A DNA stretch of 64,000 nucleotides from Bacteroidales bacterium UBA3143 (GCA_002364735.1 DEZB01000025.1:1-64000), one strand, 5' to 3'. Counted from the first letter of the stretch, positions 9,002-18,897 are shown. Numbers and translations: made by a program. Notes: generated from the letters alone by a model not told the origin.

Positions 9002-11674
9002 TCAAAACTCATCTTTAAAACTATTAATATTGAATAGCTTGAACAACTCCACAATTACAATGGGTATTAATGAAAGGCCTAAAACATACAACCAATGAAT
9101 TGAATCCATTTCAACCAATTTGAAAGCTTTCATAAATGGAGGGAAAAGCAATATAACAAGCATCATGCCAGCAGAAATCAAAATGCCACCGATAAGTGCT
9201 TTGTTTTTGAATATATTGGTTCTGAAAGAAGACTTACGAATAGAGTGTAAATTTCGAACATGAAACAATTGTGCAAAAGCCAAAACTGCAAAAGCCATAG
9301 TTTGACCCAGCTCTTGTCCCCCATCGCGAAACCCTAATAGATAAGCAACAAGAGAGATTAATCCAATAGTTACACCTTGATAAGCAATGCGCCATGTCAT
9401 TCCTTTAGTGAAGAATCCTTCTTGTGGGTTACGTGGCTTGCGGGTCATAATGTCTTTTTCTGCTGGATCTACACTCAATGCCAATGCAGGAAGACTATCC
9501 GTGACTAAATTAATCCAAAGAATATGAATGGGTAACAAAGGATTGCCAAGATTAAAAATAGATGCTATGAAAATCAATAACACTTCGCCAACATTGGAAG
9601 AAAGTAAAAACTGAATAGACTTAATAATATTATCGTAGATACGCCTTCCTTCCTCAATTGCTGAAACAATAGTAGCAAAGTTGTCGTCAGTAAGAATTAC
9701 ATCAGAAGCATCCTTTGCAACCTCCGTACCCACTATTCCCATTGCAGTGCCTATATCGGCTTGTTTTAGTGCGGGTGCATCATTCACACCATCTCCAGTC
9801 ATAGATACTACTTCTCTATGCGATTGCCAAGCTTTAACAATACGCACTTTATGTTCGGGTGCTACACGTGCATATACTGAATATTTATGTACATCTCTAA
9901 ACAACTCATCATCACTAATTTTCTCCAATTCAGATCCCGTGAGAGCTTTATCACCCTCAACAAACAAGCCTATCTCTTCTGCTATGGCTACAGCGGTTAT
10001 TTTATGATCACCCGTTATCATAACAGGACGAATACCTGCCGTTTTACACTTCTTGACAGCTTCAATCACTTCAGGTCGGGCTGGATCAATCATTCCTAAC
10101 AAACCTACAAATGTGAGGTCTTTCTCTATCGATTCAGCAGTAACATCTGTTGGAAGATTATCAATTTCCTTTTTAGCAATAGCAAGAACACGTAAAGCAT
10201 TCTTAGCCATACGGTTATTTTGTTCTGAGATGTTTTCTCTATCAGCATTCGTTATTTCACGCGTCTCACCATTTATTAATAGATGCGTGCAAACACTTAA
10301 AATTTCATCCAACCCTCCTTTTACATTTACAAACAACTTACCATTGGGATGCTTGTTGATGGTTGTCATTCTTTTTCTTTCCGAATCGAATGGCACTTCT
10401 TCTATTCGGGTATATTTCTTTTCTACATCATTTTTATTGATGCCGAGCTTCAATGCAACATCAACAATAGCCGTTTCGGTGGGGTCGCCACTGTTCTCTG
10501 AAGATCCATCAGCTAAAACCTTTAGGTGAGCATCTGTACATAACAGGGAGGACATCAATAGCGTTTCTTCTTCTTGACTAAGGTCTTCTTCTTGAACTGA
10601 TTCTTTAAAATCTATACTTCCATTGGACGTCCAACCTTCAACCACGGTCATCTTGTTCTGTGTGAGTGTGCCTGTTTTGTCAGAGCAAATTACAGTAGCA
10701 CTTCCCAACGACTCCACCGATGGCAATGTGCGAACAATGGCATTTTGTTTTACTAATCGTTGCACACCCATAGCTAACACAACTGTTGATATCACCTGCA
10801 ACCCTTCAGGAATAGCGGCTACAGCCAAACTCACAGCCATCATAAACATATCCAAGACAGGATTACCATAAAGAATACCCACCACAAATATTAATGCACA
10901 GATAGCAAGAGCAGCATATCCAAGAATTTTACCAAGTTGCTCCAAGCGTTGTTTCATAGGAGTATCTGTAGACTCAGTATGTTGAAGCATATCGGCTATT
11001 TTACCCACTTCGGTATTCATGCCAGTTGTCACAACAATGCCTCTACCCCGACCGTAAGTAACCATTCCAGTGGAAAAAGCCATGTTTTCTCTATCTCCTA
11101 ATGCAATATCGTCACCCTGAATAGGCTTCGTATTTTTCAGCACAGGTACAGATTCGCCTGTTAATGAGGATTCTTGAATTTTCAAATTAGCTGTTTCTAT
11201 CAACCTTAAATCGGCGGGAATTATATCGCCTGTGTCTAACACTACAACATCGCCAGGAACAATTTCAACAGCAGAAATCTCAGCAACTTCACCATTTCTA
11301 AGAACTTTGGAATGAGGAGAACTCATTTTGTTGAGCGCTTCTAACGATGACTCCGCTTTTCTTTCTTGCACTACCCCAATAATGGCATTGACCAACAATA
11401 TTCCCAGAATGATATAAGTATCCAACAATCCCTCGTTGTGAATTACACCCATAACTCCCGAAACGGCCGCAGCTACAAGCAGTATTAACACCATAAAGCT
11501 TTTGAACTGCTCATAAAACAAAATTAACAACGACTTCTTTGCTTTTGCTGTCAATCTGTTTTTTCCATACTCGGTCAGTCTTTTTTCTACTTCGGCTGAC
11601 GACAATCCCCTGTCTATAGTAACTCCTAAATCTTTTTGAATATCGTCAACCGATCTTTTATAAAATTTATCCAT
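9002..11674 (-). CDS. Calcium-transporting P-type ATPase (P2 type)
   Basis: An 890-residue protein with all landmarks of P2-type cation pumps. It has an N-terminal cation-ATPase domain, ten predicted membrane helices, the TGES actuator loop (SSLTGESVPV), the phosphorylated Asp in CSDKTGTLTQNKM near residue 334, the nucleotide-binding KGG region, MITGDH and the TGDGVNDAPALK hinge. The helix-4 segment VAAIPEGLQ and the helix-6 NLVTDSLPALAL match Ca2+ (SERCA/PMCA-like) pumps rather than heavy-metal pumps. It probably exports Ca2+ at the cytoplasmic membrane; Mn2+ is an alternative. It stands alone. Confidence 0.93.
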   Translation of the reverse strand: MDKFYKRSVDDIQKDLGVTIDRGLSSAEVEKRLTEYGKNRLTAKAKKSLLILFYEQFKSFMVLILLVAAAVSGVMGVIHNEGLLDTYIILGILLVNAIIGVVQERKAESSLEALNKMSSPHSKVLRNGEVAEISAVEIVPGDVVVLDTGDIIPADLRLIETANLKIQESSLTGESVPVLKNTKPIQGDDIALGDRENMAFSTGMVTYGRGRGIVVTTGMNTEVGKIADMLQHTESTDTPMKQRLEQLGKILGYAALAICALIFVVGILYGNPVLDMFMMAVSLAVAAIPEGLQVISTVVLAMGVQRLVKQNAIVRTLPSVESLGSATVICSDKTGTLTQNKMTVVEGWTSNGSIDFKESVQEEDLSQEEETLLMSSLLCTDAHLKVLADGSSENSGDPTETAIVDVALKLGINKNDVEKKYTRIEEVPFDSERKRMTTINKHPNGKLFVNVKGGLDEILSVCTHLLINGETREITNADRENISEQNNRMAKNALRVLAIAKKEIDNLPTDVTAESIEKDLTFVGLLGMIDPARPEVIEAVKKCKTAGIRPVMITGDHKITAVAIAEEIGLFVEGDKALTGSELEKISDDELFRDVHKYSVYARVAPEHKVRIVKAWQSHREVVSMTGDGVNDAPALKQADIGTAMGIVGTEVAKDASDVILTDDNFATIVSAIEEGRRIYDNIIKSIQFLLSSNVGEVLLIFIASIFNLGNPLLPIHILWINLVTDSLPALALSVDPAEKDIMTRKPRNPQEGFFTKGMTWRIAYQGVTIGLISLVAYLLGFRDGGQELGQTMAFAVLAFAQLFHVRNLHSIRKSSFRTNIFKNKALIGGILISAGMMLVILLFPPFMKAFKLVEMDSIHWLYVLGLSLIPIVIVELFKLFNINSFKDEF

Positions 11675-11976
11675 GAAAAATTGTTTTAAATATGACTATG
11701 CATCTTTATGTAGTGCGTATCTTAATCGTTAAGATCAAATGTAGTATATTTTTTAAATCAGTGAGTAAACAACAAGCCTATTATTTATGTTTCAAATTAA
11801 TTTATGATTTGCAAAATATTATATCTAAGCAAAAAAAATGTTTTAAAACATATACCCGACAACCTACACTTTCAATAGTTTTTAATAACTTGCGAAAACA
11901 TAAAAATAAATGGCTTTGCTATTGCAAAGTCTTTTTAATAAGTAGTTTCAAGATTAATTAATTAAACCCATTACGC
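11675..11976. other. AT-rich intergenic spacer
   Basis: No convincing gene. On the minus strand TACATTTG at 11736-11743 could be a -7 element for the ATPase gene, but no good -33 partner was seen. The rest is A/T-rich without clear structure. Confidence 0.5.
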
Positions 11977-14133
11977 ATGAAAGTCTATAAAACAAATGAA
12001 ATTAAGAACATTGCCATTTTGGGCGGTTCAGGAACAGGTAAGACCACTTTCGCAGAGGCCATCCTTTTCGAGAGTGGTCTTATAAAACGACGTGGCAAGG
12101 TAGATGCTGGAAACACGGTTAGCGATTATTACCCTGTTGAAAAAGAATATGGTTATTCTGTTTTCTCTACATTGCTCTCTATTGAATGGAAAGACAAGAA
12201 GATGAACTTTATCGATTGTCCTGGAGCAGACGACTTTGTTGGAGGTGTAATATCTTCGTTGAATGTAACGGATATGGCTCTAATGCTTATTGATGCACCA
12301 AGCGGTGTGGAAGTTGGAACCATTAACCAATTCAGATTAACCAAAAGACTCAACAAACCTGTCGTATTTGTTATTAATCAAATAGACCATGACAAGGCAG
12401 ATTATGAAAACACACTCACCAACTTAAAAGAGATATATGGAAATAAAGTAGTTCCAGTGCAATATCCCGTTACAAGTGGCGCTTCGTTTGATTCTATAGT
12501 TGACGTTTTGAAACGAAAAATGTATAAATGGGCTCCGGGAGCAACTGCACCAGAAGTATTAGAAATACCTGCAAACGAAGAAGAAAGAGCTGAAGAATAC
12601 TACCAAGCATTGTTGGAAGCAGCGGCAGAAAATGATGACACATTGATGGAAAAATACTTCGACAAAGGCACATTGAGCGAAGAGGAAATGCGTGAAGGCA
12701 TTCAAAAAGGAATGATAAGTCGCGATCTCTTTCCGGTTATGTGCACCTCAGCAGAGAAAAACATGTGTGTGCATCGCGTAATGAATTTCTTAAGTATTGT
12801 TGCACCATCGCCTGATCAAATGGACGCACCTTTGAATGAAGCTGGCGAAGAGGTGAAACCAGATTCAAACGCTCCGGCAAGTCTTTTCTTTTTCAAAACA
12901 ACGGTTGAGCCTCACATTGGTGAAGTATCTTACTTTAAGGTAATGTCTGGCATAATAAAAGAAGGTGATGACTTCACGAATGCTAATCGCTTATCTAAAG
13001 AAAGATTGGCGCAAATATATTCCGTTGCTGGTCAACTTCGGTCTAAAGTCGACGAGATGCAGGCTGGCGATATAGGTGCGGCTGTTAAACTTAAAAATGT
13101 TCGCACTGGAAACACATTAAATGAAAAAGGATCTGAACAGAAATTTGATTTTATCAAATATCCTGAGCCACGATACCGAAGGGCAATTCGATCGAAAAAT
13201 GAATCTGACTCTGAGAAAATGAGTGAGGCCATCAATCGAATGCGCGAAGAGGATCCTACATGGAAGGTGGAAATTTCAAAAGAACTAAAACAAACTATTG
13301 TTTCAGGTCAAGGTGAATTTCATCTTAGAACCTTGAAGTGGAGATTGGAAAACAATGACAAAATTGAAATTGAATTCTTAGAACCCAAAATACCCTATCG
13401 TGAAACTATTACTAAAATTGCACGTGCTGATTACCGACACAAAAAACAATCGGGCGGTGCAGGGCAGTTTGGTGAAGTTCATTTAATTGTAGAACCCTAC
13501 GTAGAAGGAGAACCTGTTCCATCAACTTATAAGTTCAACGGACAAGAATTTAAAATTCAATCGCGCGATGTACAAACAATTGATTTAGAATGGGGCGGAA
13601 AACTTGTTCTGGTAAACAGCATTGTAGGTGGTGCTATTGACACGCGTTTCCTTCCTGCCATTATGAAAGGAATTACAGCACGTATGGAGCAAGGTCCATT
13701 AACGGGATCGTATGCACGTGATGTACGGGTAATAGTGTACGATGGAAAAATGCACGCTGTTGATTCTAATGAAATATCATTTATGCTTGCAGGTCGAAAT
13801 GCTTTTAGTACAGCTTTCAAAAATGCAGGTCCAAAGATACTTGAACCCGTGTATGATGTTGAAGTATCCGTTCCAGCAGAATTCCTTGGCGATGTAATGG
13901 GCGATCTTCAAGGACGTCGTTCTATAATTATGGGAATGGAGAGTGAATCAGGATTCGAAAAACTGAAAGCCCGTGTTCCACTGTCAGAACTTTCAAACTA
14001 CTCGACTTCTCTTAGCTCCATTACTGGTGGACGAGGATCGTTTACTATGAAGTTTGCTAACTATGAATTACTGCAATCAGATCTTCAAGAAAAACTACTG
14101 AAAGCTTATGAAGAAAGTCAAGAAGATGACTAA
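11977..14133 (+). CDS. Elongation factor G paralogue (EF-G-like GTPase-fold protein)
   Basis: A 718-residue protein with full EF-G domain order: G domain, beta-barrel II (from about 300), domains III-V (SGQGEFHL, domain IV YRETITK and KKQSGGAGQFGEV, domain V GDVMGDLQGRRSIIMGM). The P-loop is GGSGTGKT (16-23), G3 DCPG is near 80 and G4 NQID near 133. The switch I region, normally ending RGIT in EF-G, is EYGYSVFSTLLSIEW, so the invariant Thr context is altered. From memory, Bacteroides species have an EF-G2 reported to act without GTP hydrolysis; this protein could be its counterpart, which is inference. The canonical EF-G gene is not in this window. Confidence 0.88.
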   Translation: MKVYKTNEIKNIAILGGSGTGKTTFAEAILFESGLIKRRGKVDAGNTVSDYYPVEKEYGYSVFSTLLSIEWKDKKMNFIDCPGADDFVGGVISSLNVTDMALMLIDAPSGVEVGTINQFRLTKRLNKPVVFVINQIDHDKADYENTLTNLKEIYGNKVVPVQYPVTSGASFDSIVDVLKRKMYKWAPGATAPEVLEIPANEEERAEEYYQALLEAAAENDDTLMEKYFDKGTLSEEEMREGIQKGMISRDLFPVMCTSAEKNMCVHRVMNFLSIVAPSPDQMDAPLNEAGEEVKPDSNAPASLFFFKTTVEPHIGEVSYFKVMSGIIKEGDDFTNANRLSKERLAQIYSVAGQLRSKVDEMQAGDIGAAVKLKNVRTGNTLNEKGSEQKFDFIKYPEPRYRRAIRSKNESDSEKMSEAINRMREEDPTWKVEISKELKQTIVSGQGEFHLRTLKWRLENNDKIEIEFLEPKIPYRETITKIARADYRHKKQSGGAGQFGEVHLIVEPYVEGEPVPSTYKFNGQEFKIQSRDVQTIDLEWGGKLVLVNSIVGGAIDTRFLPAIMKGITARMEQGPLTGSYARDVRVIVYDGKMHAVDSNEISFMLAGRNAFSTAFKNAGPKILEPVYDVEVSVPAEFLGDVMGDLQGRRSIIMGMESESGFEKLKARVPLSELSNYSTSLSSITGGRGSFTMKFANYELLQSDLQEKLLKAYEESQEDD

Positions 14134-14180
14134 AACTCTTAGTAGATTCTTCTGACTAAGTCAGGAGTTTTAGTAAACGA

Positions 14181-14220
14181 AAGGCTGTCTCTCTTAAAAT
14201 GGAGGCAGCCTTTTATTTTT
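14181..14220 (+). terminator. Terminator of the EF-G-like gene
   Basis: Stem AAGGCTGTCTC pairs with GAGGCAGCCTT (one G-T pair) and is followed by TTATTTTTT. A second, weaker hairpin (AAAACTC/GAGTTTT) lies just upstream at about 14130-14175. Confidence 0.75.
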
Positions 14221-14462
14221 TGTATACTCATCATAGGCAAGAAGTAGCAGGTTTTTGACAGAATGTCAGCTTTCGCTGGAGAAATGTAAAGGTTTTCTTA
14301 GTTCTTTCTGCTACACAGCACATCGATTGCAAATCGGTGCGAGCTGCATCATCAGCCTTATCACCCTTATCAACGTTATCTGTTTACCAATTATTTCCAT
14401 GCGTCAGCATGATACTTTATTTATAACGGACAGTGCAGGCTTGACAATATGTTTTTGTTGTT
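14221..14462. other. Intergenic stretch with a short diverged repeat
   Basis: No gene seen. Bases 14227-14265 resemble 16765-16804 on the other side of the PagL-like/lipoprotein pair (shared CTCATC.TAGGC.AGAAG, then TTTTT), so the two-gene unit lies between loosely similar direct repeats. Confidence 0.3.
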
Positions 14463-15686
14463 TCATTTAGCGTTAAATCTATAACCAAGTCCCAACATAA
14501 GATTGTTTGGATCCTTGAAACGGTAAAGTTGATATCCTGCATGCAAAAACACATTATCCATAATATTAGTCTTCAGCACAAAAGTTTGATAAAATGAATT
14601 AGTATCATCACCCTTGCACAAAATGTTCTTCCCAATGCCAAGATTGATTGAGAAAATAGGCATAACAATCTCAGCACGCAATGAGAGACCTGCCGAAAAC
14701 TGCTCTCTGAAGGAGGGTCTGTAGAATTTAAGATCCTCTGGGTTAACTGGAATATATTCGTTGGCTATATGCTTGCCAATGTTGGCACTTTCGTCATACT
14801 GCAAGTCAAGAGAGACACCAGCACGGAAGTATTTGCTGAAGTTATACAAAGGATTGAAGTTTAGCCCTACAATACCAAAGGAACCAGGAACGAGCTTAGG
14901 GTCTGAATCTTCAGGGTAGATGCCTTTTTTTCGTGTTGAACCATACAGAATAAGATCATAGTTAATATAAGAATTGAATAAATGTTTTCGTGATTGATAG
15001 GGAGAATATGTACTTCTTTCATTGTTTCCGAAAAAGCGAGCCACACCTATGGAAGCCTCAATTGTGTTAACTCCTGCGTTGGGATAACTGGTGTTACCAT
15101 TGGAGTAATGTGTCAAACCCACTCCACCACGCAGGTTTGTGTTTGATGAAAGTTGCCAATTCAACAGTAAACCAAGATGAATATAGGCGTTGGTATTAGA
15201 GCCTACAACTTTATTTTGTGGATTCTTTTCTTCATCATACTTCTTCCAACCAAATGAAGCTCCAAAATTCCATTCATAATCGAATGATAATTTCTGAGTG
15301 ATGTTTGCTATCCTTGATGTTTGGAAGAAGTAAACGGATAGAGGATTGCCTATTTCGGAAGAGTTGAAGAAGGTATTGTAACCAATTCCTATTCCCTGTA
15401 TGGCGTATGGATATACATTGCCCAAATAGCTGTCAGGAGCGAACTTGAAACCATACTTCAGATGTCCCGAAAGTGTAAAGTTCATCTCCTTTTGGGCATT
15501 ATTACTACCTTTAAAGAACTCGTGAGTAGGAAACAGGTAACCTGGTTTTAAATCAATCCCTATCATCTGTATGATTTTGGTTGAAGTAGTATCTCGATTA
15601 GTGGCTAAAATATCTATTGATATTAACGTCAACAATAGAATAGTTACAATCGTTCTGTGTGTAATATTACTCATATTAGTTTTCAT
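14463..15686 (-). CDS. Acyloxyacyl hydrolase / PagL-like lipid A deacylase
   Basis: A 407-residue outer-membrane beta-barrel-type protein with a signal peptide (about 1-28). The segment LRGGVGLTHYSNGNTS carries the H-x-S pair that forms the active site of PagL lipid A 3-O-deacylases, in the usual Asn-Gly context. Alternating hydrophobic/aromatic strands fill the rest, and the C-terminus (MLGLGYRFNAK) fits a barrel strand. It is about twice as long as Pseudomonas PagL, as is common for the Bacteroidetes branch. Its start overlaps the upstream lipoprotein gene by 11 nt, implying coupled translation. The likely role is trimming an ester-linked acyl chain of lipid A. Confidence 0.75.
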   Translation of the reverse strand: MKTNMSNITHRTIVTILLLTLISIDILATNRDTTSTKIIQMIGIDLKPGYLFPTHEFFKGSNNAQKEMNFTLSGHLKYGFKFAPDSYLGNVYPYAIQGIGIGYNTFFNSSEIGNPLSVYFFQTSRIANITQKLSFDYEWNFGASFGWKKYDEEKNPQNKVVGSNTNAYIHLGLLLNWQLSSNTNLRGGVGLTHYSNGNTSYPNAGVNTIEASIGVARFFGNNERSTYSPYQSRKHLFNSYINYDLILYGSTRKKGIYPEDSDPKLVPGSFGIVGLNFNPLYNFSKYFRAGVSLDLQYDESANIGKHIANEYIPVNPEDLKFYRPSFREQFSAGLSLRAEIVMPIFSINLGIGKNILCKGDDTNSFYQTFVLKTNIMDNVFLHAGYQLYRFKDPNNLMLGLGYRFNAK

Positions 15687-16629
15687 CCAATACTCGTTTA
15701 AAGATATAATAGTCTATGGGTTCACTACTGTTTAGTTTTCCTGAGAAAGTTAGTTTCTTGCCCGTTCTCGGATTCGATATATATATTTTGTAGGGCACGG
15801 AATAGCTTCTCATTACATTAAAAACTATTACTTTTCTTTTATCGAATGCATCAATCGTTACATCAACGCACAACTCTTTGTCTAAATCTACTGCTAAGTG
15901 TTGTTTTTCAATGCCAAAAGCAATTTTGGTGTCACGGAGCAAAGGCTTTCCATCGGCTACATCTGGGATGATTATTTCGGGCAGTGGAATACCTAGTAAA
16001 ATAGTGAATAACTTCTCTTCCCATACTGTTGTTGAATCATAAAAAAAGATTTCATGTGTTGATAATCTATACGGAAGGAAGCAAACAGTTAAGGGTGAAG
16101 AAGCATTGTTATCAATAATTAGTTCCTGCATTTCCTTTAAACGACCCTCATCCGTTTCAAATTTATCCAAGTCATACACTATACTGTCAATCTGATATTT
16201 TTGTGTGGGAGCCAGTTGCACTTCTATCTTTTCATATTTAAAATCGTTGCCCACTAGTATCTGTATTTTTACATTCTCATTCATCAAGTTTTCATTGAGT
16301 ATAACCTTTAGTTTGTTACCCCTTTTTCTCTCAACTTGCACATCCACATAGTCATTTTTGATATGAACAGTCCCCAATACTTTCTCTTCGAAAGGTAGAT
16401 ATGCGGGCTTGCCATCAATGGTATATGCATCGATGGTGTATAACTCAAAGGTTTCAGAGAAAATATTAATAAGCCCCCAATTGTCTGACTTGAAATTAAT
16501 TTCTTCACTATTATTAGTTTCTGAGATTGTAATTTCATCATGTCCTTTAGGCATATAATCATCAACAAAAATATCTCCATTGCATCCAGCAAGAGATATC
16601 AACATACTTAAGTACAATATTCTGTTCAC
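15676..16629 (-). CDS. Predicted lipoprotein of unknown function, partner of the PagL-like gene
   Basis: A 317-residue protein with a signal peptide and lipobox (LISLAGCNGD, Cys near residue 16). The rest is beta-rich with many charged residues, and I recognise no domain. It overlaps the next gene by 11 nt, so the two are one operon. It is probably exposed at the periplasmic or outer surface, perhaps assisting or regulating the deacylase, but this rests on context only. Confidence 0.7.
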   Translation of the reverse strand: MNRILYLSMLISLAGCNGDIFVDDYMPKGHDEITISETNNSEEINFKSDNWGLINIFSETFELYTIDAYTIDGKPAYLPFEEKVLGTVHIKNDYVDVQVERKRGNKLKVILNENLMNENVKIQILVGNDFKYEKIEVQLAPTQKYQIDSIVYDLDKFETDEGRLKEMQELIIDNNASSPLTVCFLPYRLSTHEIFFYDSTTVWEEKLFTILLGIPLPEIIIPDVADGKPLLRDTKIAFGIEKQHLAVDLDKELCVDVTIDAFDKRKVIVFNVMRSYSVPYKIYISNPRTGKKLTFSGKLNSSEPIDYYIFKRVLDEN

Positions 16630-16663
16630 TTTTACTGTATTTGTATAATAGTTTTCTATTATA

Positions 16664-16695
16664 CAAAGATAAAGAATTTATCTTGTTCTCCACAT
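16664..16695 (-). promoter_or_regulatory. Probable promoter of the lipoprotein-PagL operon
   Basis: On the minus strand TATCTTTG, a perfect TAnnTTTG -7 element, lies 34 nt upstream of the start codon. About 19 nt before it is TGTG, a one-base deviation from the TTTG -33 box. Confidence 0.45.
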
Positions 16696-16798
16696 TTGCT
16701 GCATTTTGAATTACAAAAACATGCAAGTAAAAAAACGGAGGCTCACTTTTATGTCTTCTCTATTCTCATCTTAGGCGAGAAGCTACAGATTTTTGGCA

Positions 16799-17036
16799 TA
16801 AATGCAACTTAGACAAAAGAACTGTTTTAAAACATCATCAGCTTTCTTGTTAGATAAAAGAAGGATATAAAAACAAGCACGAAGGAATGGTAGGTACCTA
16901 TGAGCATCATTCGCTCATTATTGTAAATTATGGGACTGAAAGTAGACAAGATATTGTCAATTTTATTGAACAAATTCGGCAAAACGTACACTCTCAATTC
17001 AATATTTGGTTGGAACCTGAGGTGAGAATATTTTAA
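16799..17036 (+). pseudogene. Decayed 3' fragment of murB
   Basis: From 16863 to the TAA at 17034-17036 this reads GYKNKHEGMVGTYEHHSLII... and ends WLEPEVRIF, almost the same as the C-terminus of the intact MurB at 20816 (ends WLEPEVRMY). The homology continues upstream to about 16800 in another frame; one extra base near 16861 shifts it. There is no start codon or N-terminal part. It is a partial duplication or the relic of a replaced murB copy. It sits upstream of the POT gene's 3' side, about 3.6 kb from the intact gene. Confidence 0.85.
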
Positions 17037-17158
17037 AAGAAATGGAAAGCATGCGGTATTGGGTTAGAGTTATGTGAGTTGCTTTGAAATGACCAATAAT
17101 ATTGAATTTCTTTAAGTCGAAAGTAACTCATACAAGCAGATCTTACTTTTTTTTGTTA

Positions 17159-17244
17159 GATTTTCGGGTTTCCCGAAAGTGCAAAATGTTTTCCTGAAAT
17201 GATTTTCGGGTTTCCCGAAAGTGCAAAATGTTTTCCTGAAATGG
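17159..17244. repeat. Two tandem copies of a 42-bp hairpin-bearing unit
   Basis: Bases 17161-17202 and 17203-17244 are the same 42-bp unit except at the last base. Each unit holds the palindrome TTTCGGG-TTT-CCCGAAA. It lies just downstream of the minus-strand POT transporter gene, so the paired hairpins may act on its 3' end. Confidence 0.8.
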
Positions 17245-17327
17245 TTTTGGATGAGGTCTCGGGAATTCCGAAAAGGCGCCAAATTTTAACAAACTGATCT
17301 TAAAGTGTACATCAAACCAGCTTTTTT

Positions 17328-18860
17328 TCATCTTATCCCATGCATCAGTTTCTTCAAAGTGTGAGATAATAAGAATAATATTAGAGCTGCAACGGCTGAC
17401 ATCACCACAAACACCATAAAGAAATCGTACATCGTAGCTATTTCAAAACCAACAAGAGATTTTGATTTTCCGGCTTCAGGATAGAGCGTGCTCAATGCTC
17501 CAGCAAGTTTATTGGCAGTTGCCATTGATAGATACCACACACCCATCAACAAAGATGCAAATCTAACGGGCGACAACTTATTTACCATCGACAAGCCAAT
17601 AGGTGAAAGTGACAACTCACCCATGGTGTGAATAAAATAGAGACCTACCAACCAAAGCATACTTACTTTGGTGCCAGCTTCCGCATCTTTCACACCAAAA
17701 GCTATGAGTAAATACCCAAGAGAGAGTAAGAACAGACCGATGGCTTGTTTTGTAGGCGATGCTGGTTCTTTACCTTTATCCCCCAACTTGAGCCACATGA
17801 TAGAAAACAAAGGAGCTAACAATACAACAAACAATGCATTGAAAGATTGAAACCAACTGGCAGGCATTTCCCAACCCATGATGGTTCTATTGGTTTGTTC
17901 ATCGGCAAAGTAGGTAAGCGATATACCTGCTTGTTCAAACGCAGCCCAAAAGAAGATTACGAAAAAGGCTATGATATATATCACACCAATACGTTGACGT
18001 TCAACTTTTGTGAGCGATTTGTCAGAAATGGCAAACGCAGGCACAATGATACAGGCTGCATATATGAATGACCCTATGATATCATTGTCAAACAAATACA
18101 TAAACAAACCATACAAAGCTAAAGCTGAAACAATCCAAACAATAGCCTCTCTTACGGATATTTTTGAAATTGGCATATCTGGTTTGTCTAAGTTGATATG
18201 ACTTTTGCCAGCAGCTTCCAATCCGATTGCTTCACCTTTATAATTTACAAGGTACTTTTTGTTTTGAGTGGCGTAAAACACCAATGACATCAACATCATT
18301 ATTGCCGCAACAAGGAATCCCCATTTAAAATCGGCCGGATTGCCCGTATCGCCCAACCAACCAGCTAACAATGGAGCTGCGAAAGCACCCAGATTAACAC
18401 CCATATAAAAGATGGTGTAAGCAGAATCCAACCTTTTATCGCCAGGTTCGTATAGTTGTCCAACAATAGTAGAAATGTTTGGTTTGAAAAATCCATTTCC
18501 CATAATGAGACCACCCAACCCAGCAAACATTAGTATTTTGGCCAATTCTATTTGTTGAAAATAAACAGCACTAACAAACATCAAGAGCTGTCCAATTACC
18601 ATCATAACAGCACCCCAGAATATGGAGCGACGCATACCCCAATATTTATCTGCAACATACCCACCAATAAGTGGTGTTAAATATACCAAACCAGTATAAT
18701 TACCATAGATGGTAGAAGCCACATCCTTGTCTATCAAAAGGGCCTTGATGAGGTATAAAACAAATATGGCACGCATGCCATAATATCCAAATCGTTCTGC
18801 CATTCCCGTGGCAAATATAAAATACAACCCTTTGGGATGTTTTAGTTTATTTTCTTCCAT
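17328..18860 (-). CDS. POT/PTR family proton-dependent peptide transporter
   Basis: A 510-residue membrane protein with about 12-14 helices. The N-terminal signature MAERFGYYGMRAIFVLYL contains the E-x-F-x-Y motif that couples protons in peptide transporters, and the second family motif is seen in DSAYTIFYMGVNLGAFAAPLLAGWLG. It should import di- and tripeptides across the inner membrane. It stands alone between the murB fragment and the RsmI-like gene, with an upstream minus-strand promoter candidate. Confidence 0.94.
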   Translation of the reverse strand: MEENKLKHPKGLYFIFATGMAERFGYYGMRAIFVLYLIKALLIDKDVASTIYGNYTGLVYLTPLIGGYVADKYWGMRRSIFWGAVMMVIGQLLMFVSAVYFQQIELAKILMFAGLGGLIMGNGFFKPNISTIVGQLYEPGDKRLDSAYTIFYMGVNLGAFAAPLLAGWLGDTGNPADFKWGFLVAAIMMLMSLVFYATQNKKYLVNYKGEAIGLEAAGKSHINLDKPDMPISKISVREAIVWIVSALALYGLFMYLFDNDIIGSFIYAACIIVPAFAISDKSLTKVERQRIGVIYIIAFFVIFFWAAFEQAGISLTYFADEQTNRTIMGWEMPASWFQSFNALFVVLLAPLFSIMWLKLGDKGKEPASPTKQAIGLFLLSLGYLLIAFGVKDAEAGTKVSMLWLVGLYFIHTMGELSLSPIGLSMVNKLSPVRFASLLMGVWYLSMATANKLAGALSTLYPEAGKSKSLVGFEIATMYDFFMVFVVMSAVAALILFLLSHTLKKLMHGIR

Positions 18861-18897
18861 TCTATTATAAACGTATTAAATTCAGCATAAAAGTATG

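Noticed and set aside
17143..17331. A 62-codon minus-strand frame after the POT gene
   Set aside because: Its C-terminal half is the translated 42-bp tandem repeat and it has no independent support.
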